From the NCBI RefSeq assembly GCF_900110685.1, contig NZ_FOES01000026.1, forward strand, positions 1-36,677: 36,677 bases of DNA. Direction: 5' to 3'. The first letter of the stretch is position 1, and each line of letters starts with the position of its first letter. The notes under the pieces were generated by a model. The model was not told where the DNA came from and did not search any database. It worked only from the letters and a program-made list of their open reading frames with translations. Origin of the DNA: Piscibacillus halophilus (GTDB taxonomy: Bacteria > Bacillota > Bacilli > Bacillales > Alkalibacillaceae). A program made the position numbers and the translations under genes. Shown one piece after another: positions 1-7,650 of this stretch.

Positions 1-252
1 AACCAATGGGTTAGACGTAGGATTAGACAAATTATTTGGAAGCGATGGAAAAAGGTTAAAACAAGATATAAAAGTCTTGTTCAGCTTAAAATACCAAAAC
101 AAAAAGCTTGGGAATGGGCTAATACAAGGAAGGGATATTGGTGCATAGCATGTAGCCATATACTTCACAGAGCTATTAACAATAAAATTCTCGAGAAAGC
201 TGGTCTAAAAGACTTGAACCAACTTCTCGAGAAAGCACACTCAAACTATTGA
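1..252 (+). CDS. ltrA: Group II intron reverse transcriptase/maturase, C-terminal fragment
   Basis: The window opens inside this gene; 83 codons and a TGA stop at 250-252 are visible. The protein part carries the C-terminal maturase (GIIM/X domain) signature: WVRRRIRQIIWKRWKK, then TRYKSL, then a KGYW motif and a short helical tail. Maturases bind their own intron RNA, help it fold and splice, and copy it into DNA at new sites. No HNH endonuclease follows the X domain, as expected for class C introns. The start and the reverse-transcriptase domain are outside the window, so it is partial only because of the window edge. No frameshift is seen in the visible part. Confidence 0.9.
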   Translation, partial: NQWVRRRIRQIIWKRWKKVKTRYKSLVQLKIPKQKAWEWANTRKGYWCIACSHILHRAINNKILEKAGLKDLNQLLEKAHSNY

Positions 253-322
253 ACCGCCGTATACGGAACCGTACGTACGGTGGTGTGAGAGGTCGGAGGT
301 TAATCACCTCCTCCTACTCGAT
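253..322 (+). ncRNA. Group II intron domains V and VI
   Basis: Domain V: nine pairs, 253-261 (ACCGCCGTA) with 276-284 (TACGGTGGT), including one G-U. Above a two-base CG bulge (274-275) is a short stem, TACG/CGTA, closed by a GAAC loop. CGC at 255-257 is the catalytic triad. Domain VI is the following hairpin, GGAGGT/ACCTCC near 295-311. This is the ribozyme core and branch-point helix. Confidence 0.87.
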
Positions 323-327
323 TTAAA

Positions 328-513
328 CTAAGCTTTTACATCTAATTGTTGACCTAAATTAGGGTGCTGAGGTACCTCTGCCGATTCCATCAGTTTTTGT
401 AATCCTTCTGATTGAACCGCCATTTGTTCTTTTGCTTTACTCATCATCTGTACCCCAACCTCCTGTTGTAGCTTAGATTGACTCATGACGATTGACGCTG
501 CTGCGACATCCAT
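328..513 (-). CDS. yjfB: YjfB family putative motility protein
   Basis: Small 61-residue protein starting MDVAAASIVMSQSKLQQEVG, alpha-helical and rich in Gln, Met and Ser, with no membrane segment or signal peptide. The N-terminal MDVAA...SQSKLQQEV pattern and the length fit the YjfB family, annotated as putative motility proteins in Bacillus; the molecular function is unknown. The start ATG (511-513) follows a good ribosome site, AGGTGAT, on the minus strand. A sigma-D-like promoter lies just upstream (544-569), which supports a role with flagellar genes. Its 3' end is almost touched by the group II intron, and no terminator of its own is left between the stop codon and the intron, so transcripts would run antisense into the intron. 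Confidence 0.8.
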   Translation of the reverse strand: MDVAAASIVMSQSKLQQEVGVQMMSKAKEQMAVQSEGLQKLMESAEVPQHPNLGQQLDVKA

Positions 514-543
514 CTAAATCACCTCACTTGAGTCTTTCCTGTT

Positions 544-569
544 ATATCGACTAAATCAAACAAACTTTA
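544..569 (-). promoter_or_regulatory. Sigma-D-like promoter for the yjfB-like gene
   Basis: Read on the minus strand: TAAA (569-566), 14 bases, then GTCGATAT (551-544). The Bacillus sigma-D consensus is TAAA, 14-16 bases, GCCGATAT, so eleven of twelve positions match. The start codon is about 30 bases downstream. Sigma-D controls motility genes, which agrees with the family of the gene behind it. Confidence 0.7.
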
Positions 570-642
570 ACAAACTAATACAAAAGAACTAGAACAATGG
601 GTAAAAAGTTCTGTTTAAGAACACAATTATTAAGAAAAAATA

Positions 643-670
643 TTCAAATAATTTTAAAATATTGTAAAAT
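643..670 (+). promoter_or_regulatory. Candidate promoter of the comK-like gene
   Basis: TTCAAA (643-648), 16 bases, TAAAAT (665-670), in a very AT-rich stretch (about 600-680). The AT tracts could host ComK-type AT boxes (AAAA-N5-TTTT), but I found no perfect copy. The hexamers are imperfect, so this is a weak call. Confidence 0.4.
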
Positions 671-717
671 AATATGTGTGTTAAGAAATGAGATTTTAAT
701 CTAAAGGAGGAGTAGTC

Positions 718-1203
718 ATGGTAGAGATTGAAAAAGTAGACCACTACTTTATCAACAATCATACGATGGTCATTTCACCTAATTATGATCCCATTTATCA
801 AAGTAAAATTTATGAACAAGACCGAATCATTTTATGTCGACAAACCCCTCTTAACATCATAGACTCTTCTTGTATTAAGCAAGGCGGGGCGACACTAGAT
901 GGAAGAAAACGGGCCATTGAAATTGTCACCAAGAAAAAAGTGATGATTCCAATCCCTGTCGACCCTAGCAAAGGAATCATATTTATGCCGACTATGAAGG
1001 TTCGTCACCCGGATTGCACATGGATTGCTTACTGTCATGTCAAAGATTGCGAAGCCGTGCCTGGTCGTAAACATCAAACTAACGTGATCTTTTATAATCA
1101 CCAAACATACAAAGTCGATATCCAACCATCTAAGATGCATAATCAAGTCATGCTCGCAGCCCATGTTTTTGGCTATTTTTTAAAGGATCAATTCATTTCA
1201 TAA
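718..1203 (+). CDS. comK: ComK-family competence transcription factor, short form
   Basis: A 161-residue protein matching ComK over most of its length. Conserved pieces are the PLNIIDSSC segment (about 45-53), DGRK (about 61-64), the VDPS...FMPT stretch (about 81-92) and the RHPDCTWIAYCHVK segment (about 95-108). ComK is the master activator of competence and DNA-uptake genes in Bacillus and binds paired AT boxes. The start ATG follows a strong AAAGGAGG site (703-710). Bacillus subtilis ComK is about 192 residues. This protein ends after the LKDQFIS tail and lacks the extra C-terminal segment with an FMLYPK-type motif used for MecA/ClpCP-driven degradation, so its stability control may differ. 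No frameshift is evident: a terminator follows the TAA directly. Confidence 0.87.
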   Translation: MVEIEKVDHYFINNHTMVISPNYDPIYQSKIYEQDRIILCRQTPLNIIDSSCIKQGGATLDGRKRAIEIVTKKKVMIPIPVDPSKGIIFMPTMKVRHPDCTWIAYCHVKDCEAVPGRKHQTNVIFYNHQTYKVDIQPSKMHNQVMLAAHVFGYFLKDQFIS

Positions 1204-1206
1204 CAT

Positions 1207-1254
1207 ACCTGTCCCCAAACTTTTACTTGTAAAAGAGGGGGGCAGGTGTTTTTT
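1207..1254 (+). terminator. Rho-independent terminator after comK-like gene
   Basis: Inverted repeat ACCTGTCCCC ... GGGGCAGGT with an inner CTTTTAC/GTAAAAG stem, followed by TTTTTT (1249-1254). It starts four bases after the comK stop codon. Confidence 0.9.
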
Positions 1255-1327
1255 ACATAACGAAAGATCCATACTATAACCATTCTATATGTTCATTGGA
1301 TCTTCACATTTCACTATTGAAATGAGG

Positions 1328-1356
1328 TTGTATTTAAGATAAATCTCAAGTATATT
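1328..1356 (+). promoter_or_regulatory. Promoter of the TetR-RND efflux operon
   Basis: TTGTAT (1328-1333), exactly 17 bases, TATATT (1351-1356): a good housekeeping-sigma promoter. Transcription would begin near 1363, inside the palindrome at 1362-1377. Confidence 0.75.
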
Positions 1357-1361
1357 AGGGT

Positions 1362-1377
1362 ATGACTGACTGGTCAT
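1362..1377 (+). promoter_or_regulatory. Likely TetR operator overlapping the start of transcription
   Basis: ATGACTGACTGGTCAT: arms ATGAC and GTCAT around a six-base centre. It resembles TGA(N)TGA(N)..TCA operators bound by TetR-family repressors. Its place just after the -10 box suggests that the regulator encoded next represses its own operon. Binding is inferred. Confidence 0.65.
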
Positions 1378-1401
1378 TTCAAGACAGAGGAGTTTTGTTT
1401 C

Positions 1402-2235
1402 ATGAATGATAAGAAAAAGCGAATCATAAAAGGGAGCATTGAGCTATTTGCTCATAAAGGCTTCCACGCGACATCGGTACAGGAGATTGTGGATCAGGCG
1501 AACGTTGCGAAGGGTTCGTTTTATAACTATTTTGAGTCTAAAGAAGATTTAATTGTTTCAATATACGACTATTATTATGTGACCATCTTGGAAAGAATGA
1601 AAGAAGCCCAGAAGGAACAAGACCCTAGACAATCACTCATTAAACAATTTGAGATTTATTTCAATTTTATTATAGAAAATAAACCACTCATCGTTATGCT
1701 ACTTCGTGATCAAGTGCCACTTGGTCAGAATGCGGAATCATTTATTATTCAAACGCGTCAACAAAATTTTAATTGGTCGAAAGCGAATATCTTGGCTATT
1801 TATGGTGATTCAATCAAACCGTTTGAAAACGATGCAGCCGTCTTACTTGAAGGGATGATTCATTGTTATACGAGTTGGATCGTCGTTGATGAAAAAACGA
1901 TTGACCGAAGGCAGTTACCAAAGTTTTTGCTTAATCGATTAGAAAATGTTTGCCAAGGGATGATGAATGAAGAGGAACATCCAGCTATTCAAAGACTGCC
2001 AAATGTTTTTGAACAAAGTGCATTACTTTTAACGAAAATAAGACAGCTGATACATAGTGCTATTCAAGATCCAAGTAAAGCTCTTGAAGCATTGGATGTG
2101 ATCGAACAAGAAGTTCAAAAGGAAAATCCTCAAAATATCATTATTGAGTCGATGCTCGACCATTTGAAAAAGTTTAGTGCATTAAACGATGAAGTGTTAA
2201 CACTAGAAGAAACATTGGAGCGTGAAATCTTATGA
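1402..2235 (+). CDS. TetR/AcrR family repressor of the efflux operon
   Basis: A 277-residue regulator with a clear N-terminal TetR helix-turn-helix: IELFAHKGFHATSVQEIVD, then KGSFYNYFESKEDL (about residues 9-50). The remainder is an alpha-helical ligand-binding domain, longer than the usual 190-200 residues. Such repressors leave DNA when they bind a toxic ligand. The ATG at 1402 follows AGAGGAG (1385-1391). The gene overlaps the adaptor gene by four bases (ATGA at 2232-2235), so translation is probably coupled. The arrangement recalls YerO beside the RND pump YerP/SwrC of B. subtilis. The operator at 1362-1377 suggests autorepression; the ligand is unknown. Confidence 0.9.
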   Translation: MNDKKKRIIKGSIELFAHKGFHATSVQEIVDQANVAKGSFYNYFESKEDLIVSIYDYYYVTILERMKEAQKEQDPRQSLIKQFEIYFNFIIENKPLIVMLLRDQVPLGQNAESFIIQTRQQNFNWSKANILAIYGDSIKPFENDAAVLLEGMIHCYTSWIVVDEKTIDRRQLPKFLLNRLENVCQGMMNEEEHPAIQRLPNVFEQSALLLTKIRQLIHSAIQDPSKALEALDVIEQEVQKENPQNIIIESMLDHLKKFSALNDEVLTLEETLEREIL

Positions 2236-3110
2236 AAAGAAAACTTTTAATCTTAATCGTAGCCATGCTTACAGTTGTTTTAGCAGCTTGTAATGACGAA
2301 CCTGAAGAAGAAGAAACAGAAACAGTGGCGACTCCTGTTGAAGTCGAAGAAGTCGTTCAGTCAGATTTTACTGAAACTAGAACATTTACGGCACGCACGA
2401 TGCCAAGTGACCAAATGCCAGTAATCGCTCAAGCGGCTGGGGAAGTAGATGAACTGTTTGTGGAACAAGGAGATACAGTTGAAGAGGGCGATGTGTTAGC
2501 TGAAATCGTGAACCCTCAATACGGTCGCCAAGAGCTCGAAGCACCAATGGACGGTCAAATTCAGGAGCTAAACATGGTGGAAGGACGCGCGGTGACGAAT
2601 GAAGAGCCTGCAGCTGTTGTCGTCGCGATTGACCCATTGAATTTAAACTTTAATGTTCCAGCCAGTGAAGTAAATAATTTTTCAGAGGATGATGAGTTAG
2701 AATTTACCGTGTCCCAGTTAGAGAAGGAAGGAACAGCAACGGTTACGAGTGTTGCTGACAGCGCTGGAGAAACAGGAACGTTTGAAATTCAAGCTGAAAT
2801 TGATAACGAAGATCAGGAAATCCTAGCAGGGGTTAGCGCTCAAGTTTTACTAGAAAAAATCGTTGCAGAGAATGCTTTAACGGTACCTACTGAAGCGGTT
2901 GTCGAACGAGGCGAAGAGCGTGTTGTTTTCGTTGCCAAAGACGGTAAAGCGATACAAGTGCCAGTGGAAGTGATTGGTATGCAATCGCAAATCACAGCTG
3001 TGCGCGCAACTGAAGAGGATTCACTTGAAGAAGGCGATCAAGTCGTTGTTCGTGGTCAGCTCACATTATCTGACGATCAAGAAATCTCGATCAACGAGGA
3101 GGGTGAATAA
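2232..3110 (+). CDS. RND efflux membrane-fusion (adaptor) lipoprotein
   Basis: A 292-residue HlyD/AcrA-type periplasmic-adaptor homologue. The N-terminus (MKRKLLILIVAML...) ends in a lipobox, LAAC, with Cys about residue 20, so the mature protein would be a lipoprotein on the outer face of the membrane. After an acidic linker come a biotinyl-lipoyl-like hammerhead (VDELFVEQGDTVEEGDVLAE, about 74-93, and its mirror half VEGRAVTNEEP), a beta-barrel, and a membrane-proximal domain with VPTEAVVERGEERVVFV. The long alpha-helical hairpin of Gram-negative adaptors is missing, as fits a cell without an outer membrane. It sits between the repressor and permease genes, overlapping both. It presumably docks on the RND permease; the substrate is unknown. 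Confidence 0.88.
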   Translation: MKRKLLILIVAMLTVVLAACNDEPEEEETETVATPVEVEEVVQSDFTETRTFTARTMPSDQMPVIAQAAGEVDELFVEQGDTVEEGDVLAEIVNPQYGRQELEAPMDGQIQELNMVEGRAVTNEEPAAVVVAIDPLNLNFNVPASEVNNFSEDDELEFTVSQLEKEGTATVTSVADSAGETGTFEIQAEIDNEDQEILAGVSAQVLLEKIVAENALTVPTEAVVERGEERVVFVAKDGKAIQVPVEVIGMQSQITAVRATEEDSLEEGDQVVVRGQLTLSDDQEISINEEGE

Positions 3111-6100
3111 TGCGCCTCGTTAATACGTCCATCAAGCGTCCAGTCGGTGTGACGATGATTGTCCTAGCCATACTAGCGCTAGGATTCGTTTCATTCAAAA
3201 ATTTATCAGTAGACCTGTATCCAGACATCGACCTTCCAGTTGCAGTTGTTGCGACAAACTATGAAGGTGCAGCACCTCAAGAAGTAGAAGAACTCGTCAC
3301 TAAGCCGATTGAATCATCTGTGGCCACCATTGAAGGTGTGGACACGATTCAAGCTCAATCACAGCCTGGAAATTCACTCGTTGTTTTAATGTTTTCGACT
3401 GATACAAATTTAGATAATGCCTTACTCAATGTTCGGGAAAAAGTCGACCAAATAACAGGTATGTTACCTGATGGAGCGGGAGACCCGAACGTCCTGCGAT
3501 TTGATCCGCAGCAGATGCCCGTCATGTGGGTCGGATTAACAGGTGATGATAAAGATACCCTTCAAAACTTAGCCGAAACCGAAGTCCAACCGCTTTTTGA
3601 ACGCCAACAAGGGGTAGGTTCAGTTGGTATTGAAGGCGGCGTGACAGAAGAAGTCAGTGTGGAATTAGATCAACAGCGGCTTAATCAGTTTGGTCTGTCG
3701 TCCCAACAAGTTTTAGAAGCGATACAAGGATCGAATCGATCGATGTCAGCTGGTGTCATTTCCCGAGGGACGCAGGAGCTGCAGATTCGTATTCTAGGTG
3801 AATACGAATCTCTCGATGAAATTCGAGAAACCTTAATTCAAACACCGCAAGATGAACTAATCGAACTGGGCGATCTCGCAACCGTTGAACGAGGTGTAAC
3901 CGAAGAAACAGGTAAATCACTAGTCAACGGTCAAGAAGCTGTCGTCATGAACATTTTGAAAAAGACTGACGGTAACACGGTTGCCGTATCTGATGCCATC
4001 CAAGGCTCCTTGGATGAGGCTCGTGCAAATCTACCAGAAGGTGTTGAATTGAACGTCGTTTTCGACACGGCGGACTTTATTCGAATGTCCATTGATTCAG
4101 TGGTTCAAAACTTATTACTTGGTGCCGTGTTTGCGATTCTCATATTACTTTTATTCCTGAAAAGTTTCAGGGCAACACTCGTCATCAGTTTATCGATTCC
4201 TATTGCTGTTATTACGACGTTTACGCTTATGTACTTTACCGGTGAAACGGTCAATATCTTAACCATGGGTGGTCTCGCACTCGGTATCGGGATGATGGTC
4301 GATAGTGCTATTGTCATACTCGAGCACATTGTGACCTACCGAGAACGGGGTTATTCGATGAAAGAAGCGGCTAAAAAAGGTGCCTCTGAAATTGCACCTG
4401 CCGTGATCGCATCAACGACTACGACCTTAGTCGTCTTTTTACCAATCGTGTTCGTTGAAGGGATCGCATCGGAAATCTTTACACCATTAGCCTTAACCGT
4501 TGCCTTCGCACTCATCGCATCACTCGCAGCATCACTTACAATTATCCCGATGCTGTCATCTAAGATGTTGAAAAAATTAAGCGAAGGAAATGGTCGTCGT
4601 TATTGGTTTGACCGCTTACTCGATCGATTGATTAAGTTTTATCAAGGCATATTAAGACGCGCCTTAACTTACCGAAAAACGAGTATTATTTTAGCGATTG
4701 TTGTGATTGTGGCTAGTTTGGCACTCATCCCACGTCTCGGGTTAGCTTTTATTCCTGAAGCGGACCAAGGTCAAATTGAGATTTCCGTTGAAACACCTTC
4801 AGGAACGAACCTAGAATCAACTGTGGACGTAGTCGATCAAGTCAATGCAGTCATGGCTGAAGATGAAGACATCGTTGAATCAAGCTTTGCGACTGTTGGA
4901 AGTGACGGCATGTCCTTTGGAACTACAGCGAATACAGCGTCATATATGATTCAACTTGTCCCTAAAGACGAACGTGATCTTTCAACCGAGGAAGTCATGC
5001 AGAAATGGGATTCACAAATTCAAAAAATTGCTGGTGCCGATATCACCGTTAACGTTATGGGCGCCTCGGTCAGTGCTGGCGACCCTGTTCAAATCGAACT
5101 GAACGGTCCAGACCATGATGTTTTATCTGAATTAGCTGATCAAGTAGTCACACTGATTGATGATATAGATGGTGTGCATAACCCAAGTACTTCAGCCGAT
5201 GAAGGTCGTCCTGAGATGCAGATTTTAGTAGACCGTGAAGCGGCAGCTGAATACGGAATGACTCACGCTCAAATCATGGGACAAATCAGTTCTCAACTTA
5301 ACGGCCAAGTCGCCACTCAATTTAGAACTGAAGGTAATGAGTTAGATGTTCGAGTTTTAACACCGAAAGAAGAACGAGATACACTTGAGGAAATTAGAGA
5401 CTTGAAAATTACAACACCAACTGGTGAACAAGTTCGACTTGAAACGGTTGCTTCACTCGAACAAGTTGAAGGACCAGTTTCACTGACTAGACAAAATCAA
5501 CAACGTCGAGTTGTCGTGTCAGCAGGTCTAGTTGGAAGTGACTTAGGAAGTGTGACAAACGCCATTGAAGATCGTTTAAGCGGACTTGAGTTCCCAGAAG
5601 GCTATAGCTATAACATCGGCGGTGAAGCAGAAGACATGATGGAAGCATTTGGAGACTTAGCACTCGCACTCGTGTTCTCAATCTTCTTAGTATATGCCGT
5701 GATGGCTGTGCAGTTTGAAAACTTCCTGCATCCATTCATCATCATGTTCTCACTACCAACGATGATTATTGGAGTTATTCTCGGCCTGTTTGTCACAGGC
5801 ATGCCATTATCGATACCGGCATTCATTGGGGTGATTATGCTCGCCGGAATTGTCGTTAACAACGCCATCGTCCTCGTTGACTATATCAACATTTTAAGAC
5901 GAAAAGGCGTTGAACGATTCGAAGCCATTCTTGAAGCCGGCGCTAACCGTCTAAGACCAATTCTAATGACGTCACTCACGACTATCTTGGGTATGATCCC
6001 ACTGTCATTAGGACTCGGCCAAGGCGGCGAAGCTCAGCAACCATTAGCCGTAGTGATCATCTTTGGACTCTTATTCTCCATGCTGATCACACTCGTGCTC

Positions 6101-6163
6101 ATCCCAGTCGTCTATACTTTATTTGACGATCTATCACGCAAAATCCTAAGGAAAAAAGCCTAA
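3110..6163 (+). CDS. RND family efflux permease (AcrB/SwrC-like)
   Basis: A 1017-residue proton-driven exporter of the AcrB/HAE1 family. The expected layout is present: an N-terminal membrane helix (about 12-30), a large extracytoplasmic loop, a membrane bundle (about 335-480) and a second half repeating this pattern. TM4 carries GIGMMVDSAIVILEH, with Asp398 as the likely proton-relay residue. TM10 carries the matching GIVVNNAIVLVDYIN segment. The closest well-known relative in Gram-positives is SwrC (YerP) of B. subtilis, linked to surfactin tolerance. The ATG overlaps the adaptor stop codon by one base (TAATG), and a terminator follows at once. Likely substrates are lipopeptides, detergents or drugs, but this cannot be read from the sequence. 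Confidence 0.93.
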   Translation: MRLVNTSIKRPVGVTMIVLAILALGFVSFKNLSVDLYPDIDLPVAVVATNYEGAAPQEVEELVTKPIESSVATIEGVDTIQAQSQPGNSLVVLMFSTDTNLDNALLNVREKVDQITGMLPDGAGDPNVLRFDPQQMPVMWVGLTGDDKDTLQNLAETEVQPLFERQQGVGSVGIEGGVTEEVSVELDQQRLNQFGLSSQQVLEAIQGSNRSMSAGVISRGTQELQIRILGEYESLDEIRETLIQTPQDELIELGDLATVERGVTEETGKSLVNGQEAVVMNILKKTDGNTVAVSDAIQGSLDEARANLPEGVELNVVFDTADFIRMSIDSVVQNLLLGAVFAILILLLFLKSFRATLVISLSIPIAVITTFTLMYFTGETVNILTMGGLALGIGMMVDSAIVILEHIVTYRERGYSMKEAAKKGASEIAPAVIASTTTTLVVFLPIVFVEGIASEIFTPLALTVAFALIASLAASLTIIPMLSSKMLKKLSEGNGRRYWFDRLLDRLIKFYQGILRRALTYRKTSIILAIVVIVASLALIPRLGLAFIPEADQGQIEISVETPSGTNLESTVDVVDQVNAVMAEDEDIVESSFATVGSDGMSFGTTANTASYMIQLVPKDERDLSTEEVMQKWDSQIQKIAGADITVNVMGASVSAGDPVQIELNGPDHDVLSELADQVVTLIDDIDGVHNPSTSADEGRPEMQILVDREAAAEYGMTHAQIMGQISSQLNGQVATQFRTEGNELDVRVLTPKEERDTLEEIRDLKITTPTGEQVRLETVASLEQVEGPVSLTRQNQQRRVVVSAGLVGSDLGSVTNAIEDRLSGLEFPEGYSYNIGGEAEDMMEAFGDLALALVFSIFLVYAVMAVQFENFLHPFIIMFSLPTMIIGVILGLFVTGMPLSIPAFIGVIMLAGIVVNNAIVLVDYINILRRKGVERFEAILEAGANRLRPILMTSLTTILGMIPLSLGLGQGGEAQQPLAVVIIFGLLFSMLITLVLIPVVYTLFDDLSRKILRKKA

Positions 6164-6169
6164 AATTTG

Positions 6170-6200
6170 AAAGCTCCCGCTTTTGTGCGGGAGCTTTTTT
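6170..6200 (+). terminator. Terminator of the efflux operon
   Basis: AAGCTCCCGC / GCGGGAGCTT hairpin with a six-base loop, then TTTTTT. The last bases of its T-run also begin the first 21-bp repeat unit (6198), so terminator and array overlap. Confidence 0.93.
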
Positions 6201-6302
6201 AGTATGAAGTGAAAAATATTCGTTATGAAATGATTTTTGTTTAGTATGACCTTGAAAAAGTTTAGTATGAACTCAAAAAACTTCTTTATGGTGCAAATTT
6301 TA
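6198..6302 (+). repeat. Left array of five 21-bp direct repeats (iteron-like)
   Basis: Units start at 6198, 6219, 6240, 6261 and 6282, exactly 21 bases apart with no gaps. Units 1, 3 and 4 begin TTTAGTATGA; unit 2 begins TTCGTTATGA and unit 5 TTCTTTATGG. The second half of each unit is looser and A-rich. A 21-bp period equals two helical turns, so a protein could bind all units on one face. An equal array lies on the other side of the NERD gene (7457-7561). Confidence 0.9.
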
Positions 6303-6410
6303 TTTAATTTCTAGTCAAATTTAATTTTCTAATGAAAAAAATGAATTTTTCTATAAAAAGCAAAACAAAAATGAACTTTTCTTTTAGGAGAAAATTTTAA
6401 TTTCAGCTAT

Positions 6411-6439
6411 TTTACATAAAAAATTTTTGCTGATATAAA
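6411..6439 (+). promoter_or_regulatory. Promoter of the NERD gene
   Basis: TTTACA (6411-6416), 17 bases, TATAAA (6434-6439). It lies 30 bases before the TTG start. The AT-rich stretch between the repeat array and this promoter (6303-6410) holds no gene that I can see. The same promoter recurs at 7651-7679. Confidence 0.7.
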
Positions 6440-6469
6440 TGAGCTATCATGATAAGGTAGGGGATTCGA

Positions 6470-7471
6470 TTGCATAAAGAACATGACATTCCGCCACGTC
6501 TTCTAAGACTCATTGCTATTCAGCGCAACTTAGTAAATCAGCATCCAATACTCACAAAGATAGAAGATGAAATTGCAAGTTATAGCTCAGGTTATCAAGG
6601 TGAGCTCTCAATCGATTATCATATCAATTACATTTTGGATCCACATAATAAACTCCATAACCTGAGAATTCCTTTAAAAAATTGGCATTTTGAAATCGAT
6701 ACTCTTTTAGTTTTTGAAAAATTTATGCTTGCACTGGAAATTAAAAACTTACGGGGAGACATTTATATCGATCATGAAGCTGGCATCATGAAACAACTTC
6801 ACAATGAAGAAGAGAAGGTGTACCAAAGCCCGTTGGTTCAAGTTGAAAAACAAGTTCGTCAATTAAACTACTGGTTAAGTCAAAGAAACTATCATGTTCC
6901 AATTGAACCCTTGGTAGTATTCGTAAATCCTAATGTTCATTTAAAAGCTAACCACAGTCGAATCATCTACCCATTTATACTCAGTCACAAATATTATGAG
7001 ATCAAGGCCCAGTATCAAAAGTATGACTCAATTAAGCAACGATCTATACTTATTGATTCATTAATTAAACACACTGAATTAGATAACCAACAAATACTTA
7101 AACATTTTAATCTAACTAAAAGTGATTTTAAGCCCGGTGTGATTTGTCCGCAGTGCCACTTAAAAACAGTCATACGTGAAAAGTACCAATGGCTATGCAC
7201 TGCTTGTCAGTATAAAGATAAACACTCATTTATCTCCGCATTAAAAGAATACTTCTTATTGTTTGGCCCTGTCATTTCAGCTAAAGAAGCCAGGGAATGG
7301 TTACAAATAAATATTTCCACAGCTCGATACCTCTTAAAATCACTCAAATTTAATCAAATAGGTAAAAAGAAATACACTAAATACATTATGGATTTCGATC
7401 TAAGAAAAGATTTCGAGTATTTAATTGAGTACAATAAAGCCCAATATAAGCAAAAAATTAGTATGAGCTAA
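6470..7471 (+). CDS. NERD-domain nuclease-like protein with zinc ribbon and C-terminal HTH
   Basis: A 333-residue protein. The NERD (nuclease-related) domain spans about 30-165: GYQGELSID, Asp77 in FEIDTLL, and Glu90-x-Lys92 in ALEIKN, which form a PD-(D/E)xK-type nuclease centre. A zinc ribbon follows, CPQC (Cys226, Cys229) and CTAC (Cys243, Cys246). The C-terminus (about 262-305, LFGPVISAKEAREWLQINIS) looks like a helix-turn-helix. It would therefore be a cytoplasmic DNA-binding, possibly DNA-cutting protein. The TTG start follows AAGGTAGGGG (6454-6463). The gene stands alone between two 21-bp repeat arrays, and its last codons (ISMS, stop) lie inside the first right-hand unit. Family function is poorly known. 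Nuclease activity is inferred from residues only. Confidence 0.8.
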   Translation: MHKEHDIPPRLLRLIAIQRNLVNQHPILTKIEDEIASYSSGYQGELSIDYHINYILDPHNKLHNLRIPLKNWHFEIDTLLVFEKFMLALEIKNLRGDIYIDHEAGIMKQLHNEEEKVYQSPLVQVEKQVRQLNYWLSQRNYHVPIEPLVVFVNPNVHLKANHSRIIYPFILSHKYYEIKAQYQKYDSIKQRSILIDSLIKHTELDNQQILKHFNLTKSDFKPGVICPQCHLKTVIREKYQWLCTACQYKDKHSFISALKEYFLLFGPVISAKEAREWLQINISTARYLLKSLKFNQIGKKKYTKYIMDFDLRKDFEYLIEYNKAQYKQKISMS

Positions 7472-7561
7472 ATTTTGTTTAGTATGAACCTAATTTTCTT
7501 TAGTAAAGAGATGAAAAATTTTAGTATGAATCGAAAAAAGTTTAATAAAAATTATAATTTT
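7457..7561 (+). repeat. Right array of five 21-bp direct repeats (iteron-like)
   Basis: Units start at 7457, 7478, 7499, 7520 and 7541, again exactly 21 bases apart. Their first ten bases are ATTAGTATGA, TTTAGTATGA, TTTAGTAAAG, TTTAGTATGA and TTTAATAAAA. Orientation and consensus equal the left array (6198-6302). The NERD stop codon (7469-7471) lies within unit 1. Units 3 and 5 have drifted from the consensus. Confidence 0.9.
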
Positions 7562-7650
7562 TTAATTTTCCCTTTGATTCTAGTTACTTTTTTATAAAAA
7601 CTAGCCAGAAAATATCATTTCCTCCTAGAGAAAAATGGATTTTCATACCT

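Larger units (their letters stand above)
1..322 (+). mobile_element. Group IIC intron, 3' portion (5' part outside window)
   Basis: This is the right-hand end of a mobile group II intron: the end of the maturase reading frame, then domain V, domain VI and the probable 3' splice site near 320-322 (...CTACTCGAT). The catalytic triad in domain V reads CGC rather than AGC, which marks class C. Class C introns usually insert just after rho-independent terminators and lack a DNA endonuclease domain; the maturase here also ends without one. From memory the domain V sequence is nearly that of the Oceanobacillus iheyensis intron. The intron abuts the stop codon of the convergent yjfB-like gene, leaving only a few bases between them. 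The exact 3' boundary is inferred. Confidence 0.88.

Noticed and set aside
895-1164. Minus-strand frame antisense to comK
   Set aside because: Shadow of the comK coding frame without a ribosome site. The same applies to the other antisense frames within the large genes.
6198-7561. 21-bp repeats as a CRISPR array
   Set aside because: Units are contiguous at a 21-bp period with no 30-bp spacers, the second half of each unit is only loosely conserved, and there are no cas genes.
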